From: PALSA-612 sp963776375
Lineage (GTDB): Bacteria > Actinomycetota > Thermoleophilia > Gaiellales > Gaiellaceae
Length of the DNA stretch: 64,000 nt
Reading direction: 5' to 3'
NCBI GenBank assembly: GCA_963776375.1
Contig: CAVZMF010000005.1
Span: 806,001-870,000, forward strand
The notes beneath the pieces were generated by a model. The model made no database searches and was not told the origin of the DNA. It saw nothing but the letters and a program-made list of their open reading frames with translations. Shown piece by piece: positions 17,675 through 26,417 of this stretch. The position numbers were made by a program, and so were the translations under genes. The number at the start of each line of letters is the position of its first letter. The stretch's first letter is position 1.

Positions 17675-18748
17675 GTGTCCTCGGCGGTCGAGTGGCTCGA
17701 GTCGCTGAGCCCGTGGCCCAAGGACGGCTTCGGGCTCGACCGGATGCGCACCCTCCTCGGCGAGCTCGGAGACCCGCAGCTCGCGTATCCCTCGATGCAC
17801 GTCGTCGGGACGAACGGTAAGTCGACGACGACGCGGACGATCGAAGAGACGCTGCTCCACGAGGGCGTGGCCGCGGCTGCGTACACGTCCCCGCACGTGT
17901 CCGGCTGGGCCGAGCGCATCCGCGTCGGCGGCTGCGAGGTCGACGTCGAGCGGGTGATCGAGCGGGTGCGGCCGCAGGCCGACGGCCTCGGGGCGACGCA
18001 GTTCGAGACCCTGACCGCCGCGGCGCTACTCGCGTTCGCCGACGCCGGAGTCGAGGCGGCGGCGGTCGAGGCGGGCCTCGGCGGCCGCCACGACGCGACC
18101 AACGTTCTCCGCTCGCCCGTGCAGGTGCTGACCAACGTCGCTCTCGAGCACACGGAAGTGCTCGGCTCGACGCGGGAGGCGATCGCAGCGGAGAAGCTCG
18201 CCGTCGTCCGGCTCGGCGCCACGGTTGTCCTCGGCGAGCCCGAGTGGGCGGGGCTCGCGCGCCGGAACGGCGCGGCCCGCGTCGTGGTCGAGCAGGGAGG
18301 GAACGAGGCGCTTGCCGGAGCCGCGGCCAGCATTTTCCTCGGCCGGCCGGTTCAGCCCGTCCACGTGCAGGTTCCCGGCCGGCTCGACCGGCGCGGCGAC
18401 GAGATCTGGGACGGCGCGCACACGCCCGAGGCCGTGCGACATGTCGCGCCGCTGCTGCCCACGATCGGCGCGATCGTCGCCTCCTTGCTCGACGACAAGG
18501 ACGTCGAGGGTGTGCTCCGCGAGCTGTCCGGGATTGCCCCGATTCTCGTCGCGACCAGCTCGTCGAACCCTCGAGCCCTTCCAGCGGGGAAACTTGCGGA
18601 GTGCGCGCGCCCGCATTTCGCCCACGTCGAGGTCGCGGAGAGCCCGGAAGCGGCCCTCGCCCTGGCCCACCGGTTGGGGGAACCGGTCCTCGTCACCGGC
18701 TCGCTCTATCTGCTCGCAGACCTGTGGTCCACCGCGGTCCACGCCTGA
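17675..18748 (+). CDS. folC: Folylpolyglutamate synthase / dihydrofolate synthase
   Basis: 357 residues, GTG start directly after the valS stop. Mur-ligase ATP site HVVGTNGKSTTT, TSPHVSGWAERIR, the EAGLGGRHDATN region, NVALEHTEVLG and DGAHTPEAVR are all visible. It adds glutamate to folates. At about 357 residues it is shorter than the usual 420, with the loss in the region before PGRLDRRGDEIWDGAH and in the C-terminal domain; the core motifs are complete. valS-folC adjacency is common in bacteria. Confidence 0.9.
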   Translation: MSSAVEWLESLSPWPKDGFGLDRMRTLLGELGDPQLAYPSMHVVGTNGKSTTTRTIEETLLHEGVAAAAYTSPHVSGWAERIRVGGCEVDVERVIERVRPQADGLGATQFETLTAAALLAFADAGVEAAAVEAGLGGRHDATNVLRSPVQVLTNVALEHTEVLGSTREAIAAEKLAVVRLGATVVLGEPEWAGLARRNGAARVVVEQGGNEALAGAAASIFLGRPVQPVHVQVPGRLDRRGDEIWDGAHTPEAVRHVAPLLPTIGAIVASLLDDKDVEGVLRELSGIAPILVATSSSNPRALPAGKLAECARPHFAHVEVAESPEAALALAHRLGEPVLVTGSLYLLADLWSTAVHA

Positions 18749-18837
18749 GCGTCTTCCTCTTCGTCGCGATCGCGCTCACGGCCTTCGTAGGAATCGCGTT
18801 TACGGCCGGGTACTTAATCGGCAAACTGCTGTTGTAG
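18724..18837 (+). CDS. 37-residue single-pass membrane mini-protein
   Basis: GTG 18724 opens a reading frame with a short basic start (VVHRGPR) and one strongly hydrophobic helix (VFLFVAIALTAFVGIAF), ending TAGYLIGKLLL. An alternative CTG start at 18745 would overlap the folC stop (CTGA). The stop shares bases with the GTG of the next gene (TAGTG), a coupled arrangement that argues for real translation. No family recognised. Confidence 0.45.
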   Translation: MVHRGPRLSVFLFVAIALTAFVGIAFTAGYLIGKLLL

Positions 18838-19412
18838 TGCCGTCTGCACCCCTGGCGCCCATGCCGATCGCCGACTTCTTCGCCACCCGCACGTGGTCGT
18901 ACACGCGCGGCGGACTCATCGCCGTCGGCGTCGTCTTCTGGCTCGCCGTCGGCTTCTGGGTGTTCAAGGACGCGCGGCGCCGCATCTCCAATCCGTTCCT
19001 GGTCGCGCTCTGCACGCTGATCGGGCTCGTGCCGCCGTTCGTCGGCGCGCTCGTCTACATGCTCTTCCGCCCGCCCGAGTACCTGGACGAGGTGCGGGAG
19101 CGGGAGCTCGAGATCCGGGCGATCCAGGAGCGCCTCGCCGCCGGCCGCACCGAGTGTCCCGTCTGCCGGGCGGCGGTCGAGCCGAACTTTCTCGTCTGCC
19201 CGGTCTGCACGACGCGGCTGAAAGAGGCCTGCGTCTCCTGCAAGGCGCCGCTCGAGCCGCTGTGGCAGATGTGTCCGCACTGCGAGACGCCGGTCACGCG
19301 CAGGCCGTCGATCGACCTGGCCGAGGCGCTCGACACGACGATCACCTCCGAGCTTCCGCCCGAGCGCACCCGGCACACGGCGAGCCGCCGCCGTCCGCGG
19401 AGGCGGCAGTAA
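18837..19412 (+). CDS. Membrane protein with double zinc ribbon
   Basis: About 191 residues from GTG 18837; ATG 18861 is an alternative. Two membrane helices (GGLIAVGVVFWLAVGFWVF and a second around LVALCTLIGLVPPFVGAL) are followed by a cytoplasmic part with four CxxC pairs: CPVC, CPVC, CVSC, CPHC. This is the double zinc ribbon pattern. The tail is Arg-rich. Located between folC and ndk; likely a scaffold or nucleic-acid-binding membrane protein, exact role unknown. Confidence 0.75.
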   Translation: MPSAPLAPMPIADFFATRTWSYTRGGLIAVGVVFWLAVGFWVFKDARRRISNPFLVALCTLIGLVPPFVGALVYMLFRPPEYLDEVRERELEIRAIQERLAAGRTECPVCRAAVEPNFLVCPVCTTRLKEACVSCKAPLEPLWQMCPHCETPVTRRPSIDLAEALDTTITSELPPERTRHTASRRRPRRRQ

Positions 19413-19424
19413 ACTCCCCGCTCC

Positions 19425-19844
19425 GTGGCCGCGGAGCGGACACTCGTGCTCGTCAAGCCGGACGCCGTGGGGCGCGGCCTCACCGGCGAGATCGTCGGCC
19501 GCCTGGAGCGGCGCGGTCTCGTCCTGCGTGCCGCAAAGCTGGTCCGCGCCGACCGCACGCTCGGCGAGGACCACTACTCCGAGCATCGCGAGAAGCCGTT
19601 CTTCGGCGAGCTCGTCGACTTCATCACCTCGGCCCCGACGCTCGCGCTCGTCGTCGAGGGCGAGAGCGCGATCTCGGTCGTCCGGACGACGATGGGCGCG
19701 ACGAACCCCAGGGACTCGGCGCCGGGCACGATCCGCGGCGACCTGGCACTGTCGATGCCGGACAACCTCGTGCACGGCTCGGACTCGCCCGAGTCCGCGG
19801 CCCGCGAGATCGGCCTCTGGTTCTCGGACGATGAGCTCGTCTGA
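19425..19844 (+). CDS. ndk: Nucleoside diphosphate kinase
   Basis: 139 residues. The active-site His is in DNLVHGSDSPESAAREI, with TLVLVKPDAVGRGL at the N terminus and VRTTMGATNPRDSAPGTIRGD. It exchanges gamma-phosphate among nucleoside triphosphates. TAAACT (19410-19415) precedes GTG 19425 by 9 nt, suggesting a near-leaderless message. Its 3' end overlaps the next gene by 14 bp. folC-ndk proximity is usual in Actinobacteria. Confidence 0.95.
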   Translation: MAAERTLVLVKPDAVGRGLTGEIVGRLERRGLVLRAAKLVRADRTLGEDHYSEHREKPFFGELVDFITSAPTLALVVEGESAISVVRTTMGATNPRDSAPGTIRGDLALSMPDNLVHGSDSPESAAREIGLWFSDDELV

Positions 19845-20595
19845 GCTCAGCTCTGCCGGCCTCAACCGGGCGTACTGGGACCGCCTCGCCGACGAGTACC
19901 AGGAGAAGCACCGCGAGTTCATCGGCCGGTCCGAACTGCGCTGGGGCATGTGGCAGGTCCCGGAGTCAGAGCTGCAGGCGCTCGGCGACCTGGCCGGGAA
20001 GGACGTGCTCGAGCTCGGCTGCGGCGCCGCCCAGTGGGCGGTTCTCCTGGCGCAGCGGGGCGCGCGGGTGACCGGCCTGGACAACTCCGAGCGCCAGCTC
20101 GAGCATGCGCGCGAGCGGATGGCTGCGGCCGGTGTCCACTTCCCGCTCGTCCACGCCGCCGCCGAGGCGATTCCCCTCCCGGACGCGAGCTTCGACGTCG
20201 TCTTCTGTGACCACGGCGCGATGACCTTCGCCGATCCCATGCTCGTCGTCCCCGAGGTCAGCCGGCTCCTCCGGCCCGGTGGGTCGTTCGCGTTCTCGCA
20301 CTTTTCCCCGTTCGGCTGGATCTGCCACGACTACGAGGTCGACGAGGTCGTCGACAGGCTCTGCCTCGACTACTTCGGCCTGCACCGGTTCGACGATCCC
20401 GACGGGTCCGTCCAGTTCAACCTCTCCTACGGCGACTGGATCCGGCTCTTCCGACGCGCGGGATTCACCGTGGAGGCCCTGATCGAGATTCGACCCCCTG
20501 AGGGCGCGGCTTCGACGTATCGGACCGAGGCCGAGACGGCCTGGGCGCGGCGCTGGCCGATGGAGGAGATCTGGAAGGTGCGCAAATGGAGCTGA
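19831..20595 (+). CDS. SAM-dependent methyltransferase (class I), copy 1
   Basis: 254 residues. SAM-binding motif I VLELGCGAAQWAVLLAQRGA, motif II acidic loop VTGLDNSERQLEHAR, and motif IV FDVVFCDHGAMTFADP are clear. Start ATG overlaps ndk by 14 bp; its end overlaps the second methyltransferase by 10 bp. The two proteins share layout and wording throughout (WGxWxxPExEL, ARRWPxEEIWK against AHRWPSEEIWK), so they are tandem duplicates. Substrate unknown. Confidence 0.85.
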   Translation: MSSSELSSAGLNRAYWDRLADEYQEKHREFIGRSELRWGMWQVPESELQALGDLAGKDVLELGCGAAQWAVLLAQRGARVTGLDNSERQLEHARERMAAAGVHFPLVHAAAEAIPLPDASFDVVFCDHGAMTFADPMLVVPEVSRLLRPGGSFAFSHFSPFGWICHDYEVDEVVDRLCLDYFGLHRFDDPDGSVQFNLSYGDWIRLFRRAGFTVEALIEIRPPEGAASTYRTEAETAWARRWPMEEIWKVRKWS

Positions 20596-21341
20596 GCGAG
20601 CACGCGCAGCGGAACAAGGCCGAGTGGGAGAAGGCCGCCGGCGAGTACGAGGAGTCGGGTCGGCGCGGCTGGGCCGGTGAGGAGCCGCCGAGCTGGGGGA
20701 TCTGGCACATCCCGGAGGCGGAGCTCCTCGTACTCCCCGACGTGTCCGGCAAGGACGTCGTCGAGCTCGGCTGCGGGACGGCGTACTGGTCGGCCTGGCT
20801 CGCGCGCATGGGCGCCCGGCCCGTCGGCGTGGACATCACCGACGCACAGCTCGCCAACGCGCGGAAGTTCATGGCCGAGTACGGCCCGGAGTTCCCGCTC
20901 GTGCAGGCGTCTGCCGAAGACGTGCCGCTTCCGGACGCGAGCTTCGACATCGCCTTCTCGGAGTACGGCGCCTCGATCTGGTGCGACCCGGACCTCTGGA
21001 TCCCCGAAGCGGCGCGGCTGCTGCGGCCGGGCGGCGAGCTGATCTTCCTCTGCAACGGGGTGCTGTCCGTGCTCACCGACGACCCGCCGAACGAGCATCA
21101 GCTCGTCCGCGCCTACTTCGGCATGCGCCGATTCGAATGGCCCGGCGAGGAAGGGGTGGACTTCCACATCGGGTACGGGGAATGGATCCGCGTCTTCCGC
21201 GAGAATGGCTTCGAGGTCGAGGACCTGATCGAGCTCCAGGCGCCGGCGGAGGGTCCGGAGACGCGGTACGAGTGGATGAACCGGGCCTGGGCGCACCGCT
21301 GGCCCTCGGAGGAGATCTGGAAGGCACGCAAGGACCGTTAG
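20586..21341 (+). CDS. SAM-dependent methyltransferase (class I), copy 2
   Basis: 251 residues, paralogue of the preceding gene. SAM motif VVELGCGTAYWSAWLARMGA, GVDITDAQLANARKF, and FDIAFSEYGASIWCDP. The C terminus MNRAWAHRWPSEEIWKAR mirrors copy 1. The ATG overlaps copy 1 by 10 bp. Divergence between copies is substantial, so they may act on different substrates or as a heteromer; neither is assigned. Confidence 0.85.
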   Translation: MELSEHAQRNKAEWEKAAGEYEESGRRGWAGEEPPSWGIWHIPEAELLVLPDVSGKDVVELGCGTAYWSAWLARMGARPVGVDITDAQLANARKFMAEYGPEFPLVQASAEDVPLPDASFDIAFSEYGASIWCDPDLWIPEAARLLRPGGELIFLCNGVLSVLTDDPPNEHQLVRAYFGMRRFEWPGEEGVDFHIGYGEWIRVFRENGFEVEDLIELQAPAEGPETRYEWMNRAWAHRWPSEEIWKARKDR

Positions 21342-21343
21342 TC

Positions 21344-21879
21344 CTGGCGTCGACGTCGCCGCAGCGGCGCGCGATCCTCGAGCAGCTCGGCATTCCCTTC
21401 GTCGTGGTCGCGCCCGACTACGAGGAGGAGGGGGACGACCCGGTCGAGCACGCGGCAGGCAAGGCGCGGTCGGTCGAGGGCGGCGACCGGATCGTGCTCG
21501 GGGTGGACACGGACGTGTTCCTGGACGGGCAACGGCTCGGGAAGTCGGCGAGCGCGGACGACGCGCGGGAGATGCTCGGCCGACTGGCCGGGCGGACGCA
21601 CGAGGTCGTCAGCGGCCTTTGCCTGCGGGGACCGGGGTGGGAGGAGCTGCACCGCGTCGTCACCGAGGTCTCGTTTCGCCCCTCGCGGCGGAGGAAATCG
21701 AGCGCTACGTCGCGGCGGGCGAGTGGGAGGGACGCGCGGGCGCGTACGCGATCCAGGGTCTCGGCGCGACGCTCGTCGAGCGGATCGCCGGTGACTACCT
21801 GAACGTGGTCGGCCTACCGGCCGCGGTGCTCGTCCGCTTGCTCGCCAAGCGCTTCCCGGGCGGCTCCTGGTTCGGCTGA
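21344..21879 (+). pseudogene. maf: Maf-like nucleotide pyrophosphatase, frameshifted
   Basis: Septum-formation/house-cleaning pyrophosphatase. The N-terminal part reads LASTSPQRRAILEQLGIPF and ...GVDTDVFLDGQRLGK; the C-terminal part SPLAAEEIERYVAAGEWEGRAG, AYAIQGLG, YLNVVGLP is in another frame. One C appears to be missing in the run at about 21679-21682. No ATG, GTG or TTG fits the N terminus; CTG 21344, just after the methyltransferase stop and with AAGGA upstream, is the best candidate. Essential motifs are intact, so sequence error is likely. Confidence 0.8.
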
Positions 21880-21902
21880 GCCGGCGCTCCTCCCGAATCG
21901 GC

Positions 21903-21931
21903 CATGTCCAGGGGTCAGACCCAGGGACATG
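21903..21931. repeat. REP palindrome downstream of the RAYT gene
   Basis: Starts CATGTCC, core GGGGTCAGACCC, ends GGGACATG; near-perfect palindrome of 29 bp. It matches the one at 22594-22624 in core and in the CATG ends. Confidence 0.75.
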
Positions 21932-21951
21932 CCCGGAAGCGACGACGACCG

Positions 21952-22516
21952 TCATGGGCTCGCGCGAGGCGCTCCTTCGGAGATGAAGCGCATGTACGCC
22001 TCGAGGGACGTGGTGCGATCGCGGCCGAACTGGGCGAGCAGCCAGTCGAGCGCGAGGCATCGCGGTGGCGAGATCTTCCCTGCCGTGGGCCGGTAGCTGC
22101 TCCACGGCCATTCTCCGGGAGTGGCACAGATCCCGGCCCGGACAGGGTTGAGAACGATGTAACGAGAGAGCTCGAGCAGGTGCCAGGGACTCACGACCAG
22201 CCGCGAGTGGAACCGGCCCTGGAAGAGGTGTCCTTCAAGGCCATGCCGGCGGTTGAAACCCTGCGCGTAGTGTCCAAGAAGCCACCGAATGCCCTCGGAC
22301 AGATTCTCCGTCGAGGTTGTGATCAGCAGATGGACGTGGTTGTCCATGAAGCAATAGGCATGGCATGCCCAGCCGTAGCGAGCCGTGGCCGTTGCAAGCA
22401 GATGGAGGAATCGCTCGCGGTCGGCATCGTCGAGAAAGATCGAGCTGGCGGCGGTTGCCACGTGTAGTGATGTGGAAGACGCCGTGGGCAGGCTGGAATC
22501 GGAGCGGACGCGGCAC
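21952..22516 (-). pseudogene. REP-associated tyrosine transposase (RAYT), frameshifted near the N terminus
   Basis: About 188 residues across two frames. The N-terminal block from GTG 22516 (PRPLRFQPAHGVFHITTRGN) and the rest (IFLDDADRERFLHLLATA, GWACHAYCFMDNHVHLLITT, FQGRFHSRLV, LSRYIVLNPVRAGI, WPWSSYRPTAG) are in different frames, joined near 22441 by one extra base. The HVHLLI block carries the HUH metal-binding histidines, and a Tyr in LSRYIVLNPVRA is the probable nucleophile. The family cuts and joins single-stranded REP DNA. GAAAGG precedes the start. Confidence 0.8.
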
Positions 22517-22593
22517 GCCTTTCGAGAGTACGCGGCGACGCTTGGCGCGTCCCACCGCGCGCGAATTTGTTCCACATCCGGCGCACTTTCGCG

Positions 22594-22624
22594 ACATGTG
22601 CCGGGGTCTGACCCCGGGGCATGT
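22594..22624. repeat. REP palindrome upstream of the RAYT gene
   Basis: Begins ACATGTGCC, core GGGGTCTGACCCC, ends GGCATGT; 31 bp, imperfect. The core is the reverse complement of the other REP core, so the two bracket the gene in inverted orientation. Confidence 0.75.
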
Positions 22625-22654
22625 TCGTCGCAGCCACCTTGCTCGTCCCGCGTC

Positions 22655-23467
22655 CTAGAACACGGCGATGAGGGCGACGCCCGTGGCCACGAGGCCCGCG
22701 CCGGCCAGGCGGCGCGGGCCGACGGGCTCCTTCAGCATCGGCGCGGCCAGCAGCACGGCGATGACGACGCTCGACTCGCGCACCGCTGCGACCGACGCCG
22801 CTGACGCCAGGCGCAGCGCCGCGAGCGTCAGCCCGTAGGCGCCGAGCATCGAGGCGCCGGCGACGACGGCCGGCGGGCGCAGCCCGGCCCGCGTCCGCGA
22901 GAGGCCGACGAGCAGGGGATAGACGATCGCCGGGCCGATCAGGATCAGCTCGAGGTACGAGAGCGGGTTCGCGTGCCGCACGCCGTAGCGGTCGACCAGC
23001 GTGTACGTGGCGATGAAGCAGGCGACGAGCACTGCGAGGAGCAGGCCGCGGCCCTGTGCCCGTCCGCGGGTCTCGCGGACGAGCACGATCCCGCCGCCGA
23101 CGAGTGCAACGCCGACCACCTCGCCGGCCGACGTCGCGAAGCCGAGGAACGCGACCGACGCAGCCAACACGAGCACCGGCGCCAGGCCGCGCGCGACCGG
23201 GTAGACGAGCGAGAGATCCGCGCTCTTGTACGCCTGCACGAGGACGACGACGTACCCGACCTCGAGCGCCGATGAGACGGCGACGAACGGCAAGGCCTCC
23301 GGCTCGACGCGCCACGTCGCCGCGGCGACCGGCGCGAACAGCAGCACGCCGCACGGCAGTGCGGCCGCCGTCGCACCCTCGAGGTCCTTCGACCCGGCGA
23401 GGATCAGGTTCCAGAGCGCGTGCAGCGCCGCCGCGGCGAGCGCCAGGGCGAAGGCGTCGAGCGGCAT
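22655..23467 (-). CDS. EamA/DMT superfamily transporter
   Basis: 270 residues with about ten hydrophobic helices in two repeats. Typical EamA parts: LHALWNLILAGSK near the start, ALEVGYVVVLVQAYKSADLS, and SVAAVRESSVVIAVLLAAPMLKEP near the end. Members export amino acids, nucleosides or metabolites; the substrate is unknown. It is divergent from mreB with 43 bp between the starts. Confidence 0.82.
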   Translation of the reverse strand: MPLDAFALALAAAALHALWNLILAGSKDLEGATAAALPCGVLLFAPVAAATWRVEPEALPFVAVSSALEVGYVVVLVQAYKSADLSLVYPVARGLAPVLVLAASVAFLGFATSAGEVVGVALVGGGIVLVRETRGRAQGRGLLLAVLVACFIATYTLVDRYGVRHANPLSYLELILIGPAIVYPLLVGLSRTRAGLRPPAVVAGASMLGAYGLTLAALRLASAASVAAVRESSVVIAVLLAAPMLKEPVGPRRLAGAGLVATGVALIAVF

Positions 23468-23510
23468 GCGGCGACCCTAACGCCGCACGGCGCTAGGCTT
23501 GATGGCGCTC

Positions 23511-24574
<1,064 letters not shown>

Positions 24575-24625
24575 CGCGGAGTCAACATATCAGTGTTCCG
24601 CGGTGTCGCCTAAACTGGAGCGCTC

Positions 24626-25573
24626 GTGCCTCGCAACCGATCAGTTCGGGTCGCGGCGCTTGGTGCTGCGCGCGGGCGGCCGATCGCTTCCTCCTCCCAG
24701 GTCTCGTCGTCCAGAGCGGCGAGCGTGCTACGACGGCGGTTGGTAGTGGCCGTGCTCGTGCTCGTGTCGCTCGCGCTGCTGACCGTGTACTTCCGCGAGT
24801 CCTCCGGCGGGGGGCTGCACAGCCTCCAGAGCACGGGGGCGAGCGTCCTGCGCCCCTTCGAGGTCGCGGCGAACCGGGTCGCGCAGCCCTTCCGCGACGC
24901 GGCCGGCTGGCTCGGCGGCCTGAACGCGACGCGCGACGAGAACAAGAAGCTGCAGAAGGAGAACGAGAAGCTGACGGGCCAGCTCTCCCACCTCGACGCG
25001 GTCCTGCAGGAGAACCGCGACCTGAGGAGCATCACCCACTACCTGGGCGGCCCGAGCCTGCCTCGGGATTACACCGCGCTGCCCACGGCGATCCTGTCCC
25101 AGCCGCCGGGCCAGTTCGACCAGCGCGTCGTCGTCGGCGTCGGACGGAACAACGGCGTCCGTCCGAACGACCCGGTGGTCTCGCCGAACGGCTTCCTCGT
25201 CGGCGTGACGACGACGGTCGGCGCCAGCACCGCGAACGTGCGGCTGATCACCGACGAGACGAGCGCCGTCTCCGTCGCGGACGCGAAGACGGGCGCCTGG
25301 GGCATCCTCCGCCACAACGACCCGGGCAGCGCGATCATCGTCGACAACGTCCCGAAATCGGACGTCGTGAACGAGGGCGACAAGCTCGTGACCGCCGGCT
25401 GGAAGTCCGGTCCGCTCACCTCCGTCTTCCCGCGCGGCATCCCGGTCGGCACCGTCAAGGGCGTGAACCAGACAGACATCTACCCCTCCAAGCAGATCGA
25501 GGTGAAGCTGCGCGCCGACCTCGGCTCGCTGCGCTCGATGATCGTCCTCGTCAAGAAGCCGGGCGTACGGTGA
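24626..25573 (+). CDS. mreC: Rod shape-determining protein MreC
   Basis: 315 residues: basic N-terminal segment, one membrane helix (LVVAVLVLVSLALLTVYF), a coiled coil (ENKKLQKENEKLTGQLSHLD) and the paired beta-barrel domains (VVVGVGRNNGVRPNDPVVSP, GDKLVTAGWKSG, FPRGIPVGTV). It connects MreB to periplasmic wall enzymes. TAAACT (24611-24616) lies 9 nt before GTG 24626. It is followed by an unusual 320-bp gap before mreD. Confidence 0.93.
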   Translation: MPRNRSVRVAALGAARGRPIASSSQVSSSRAASVLRRRLVVAVLVLVSLALLTVYFRESSGGGLHSLQSTGASVLRPFEVAANRVAQPFRDAAGWLGGLNATRDENKKLQKENEKLTGQLSHLDAVLQENRDLRSITHYLGGPSLPRDYTALPTAILSQPPGQFDQRVVVGVGRNNGVRPNDPVVSPNGFLVGVTTTVGASTANVRLITDETSAVSVADAKTGAWGILRHNDPGSAIIVDNVPKSDVVNEGDKLVTAGWKSGPLTSVFPRGIPVGTVKGVNQTDIYPSKQIEVKLRADLGSLRSMIVLVKKPGVR

Positions 25574-25895
25574 CCCATCCAGCAATACATGCCGGCTTCT
25601 GGCCCGTGATCACGCGGCGCGCTGCCTTTCCGCTCCGGCCGCGGCAAGGCCGCGACCTCCGCGCTGCTTTTCCGCTCCGGCCGCGGCAGAGCCGCGACCT
25701 CCGCTTGTGGGCCGGCTCCGTCGAGCCTACGCCGGCTGCGTCCTCAGTCGCGCCCGTGTTTGCCAATACGAGCGCTCCCTGCGTCCTTGCCCGTGGTTCG
25801 GGGCGCGTCGTCGGGCTTCGCCCGGCGACGCTGCCGGAAACAGCGCTTGGTGCTCACGACCCAGAAGCTCGGCGGCATTACCGGACGGGTCACCA
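25574..25895 (+). other. 322-bp gap between mreC and mreD
   Basis: No gene is supported here. It contains a 42-bp tandem duplication (25621-25704) and further G+C-rich stem-forming sequence. A frame open through 25707-25898 has no coding character and no conserved residues. mreC and mreD are usually adjacent, so the gap is probably a repeat-driven insertion. Confidence 0.6.
25621..25704. repeat. 42-bp tandem direct repeat, two copies
   Basis: Copies 25621-25662 and 25663-25704 begin GCTGC(C/T)TTTCCGCTCC and end GCCGCGACCTCCGC, with only a few differences. Each contains a GGCCGCGGC palindromic core. Confidence 0.85.
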
Positions 25896-26417
25896 GTGAC
25901 CGACGGCCTGAAGGCAGCGGCGCTCGTCTTCCTGGCGGCGATCCTCGAGGTGTCCGTGTTCGCCGACGTGAGGATCCTCGGCGGTGTCCCCGACCTCCTG
26001 CTGGTCACGATCGTCGCCGTGGCACTGCTGCGCGGCTCGATCGTCGGGGCGTGCGCAGGGTTCTTCGGCGGCTTGATCGTCGACACCGCGACGCTCGAGA
26101 CGCTCGGGCTCAGCTCGCTGCTCTTGACGCTGATCGGCTACTGGGTCGGCCGCTACGGCGAGACGACGGGACGCGACCGCACGCACGCGCCCTTCCTATC
26201 CGTCGCGGTCGTCACCTTCCTCTACGCGCTCGGGGGGCTGGCACTGCGCTTCGTGCTCGGCGAGCCCGCGCCCGCGCGCCACGTCCTGCTCGAGACGCTC
26301 TTCCAGGACATCGCGCTCAACCTGCTGCTGACGCTGCCGGTCTACGCGATCGCGAAGCGCCTGCTGCCGCCGCCGCCTCCGGCCCGGGCCCGGGAAGGAG
26401 CACCGGCCCTTGGCTAG
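25896..26417 (+). CDS. mreD: Rod shape-determining protein MreD
   Basis: 173 residues, GTG start (VTDGLKAAALVFLAAILEVS). About five membrane helices, the usual MreD profile, with GVPDLLLVTIVAVALLRG and FFGGLIVDTATLETLG matching the conserved central part. Its end overlaps the mrdA start by 8 bp. It completes the MreBCD complex in the membrane. Confidence 0.85.
   Translation: MTDGLKAAALVFLAAILEVSVFADVRILGGVPDLLLVTIVAVALLRGSIVGACAGFFGGLIVDTATLETLGLSSLLLTLIGYWVGRYGETTGRDRTHAPFLSVAVVTFLYALGGLALRFVLGEPAPARHVLLETLFQDIALNLLLTLPVYAIAKRLLPPPPPARAREGAPALG

Larger units (their letters stand above)
21903..22624 (-). mobile_element. REP-flanked RAYT element
   Basis: A single Y1-transposase-type gene (21952-22516, minus) lies between two imperfect palindromes of one family, both centred on GGGGTC/GACCC cores. 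REP-associated tyrosine transposases are known to be domesticated or mobile relatives of IS200/IS605 that process flanking REP hairpins. No target duplication can be judged from one copy. Confidence 0.75.
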
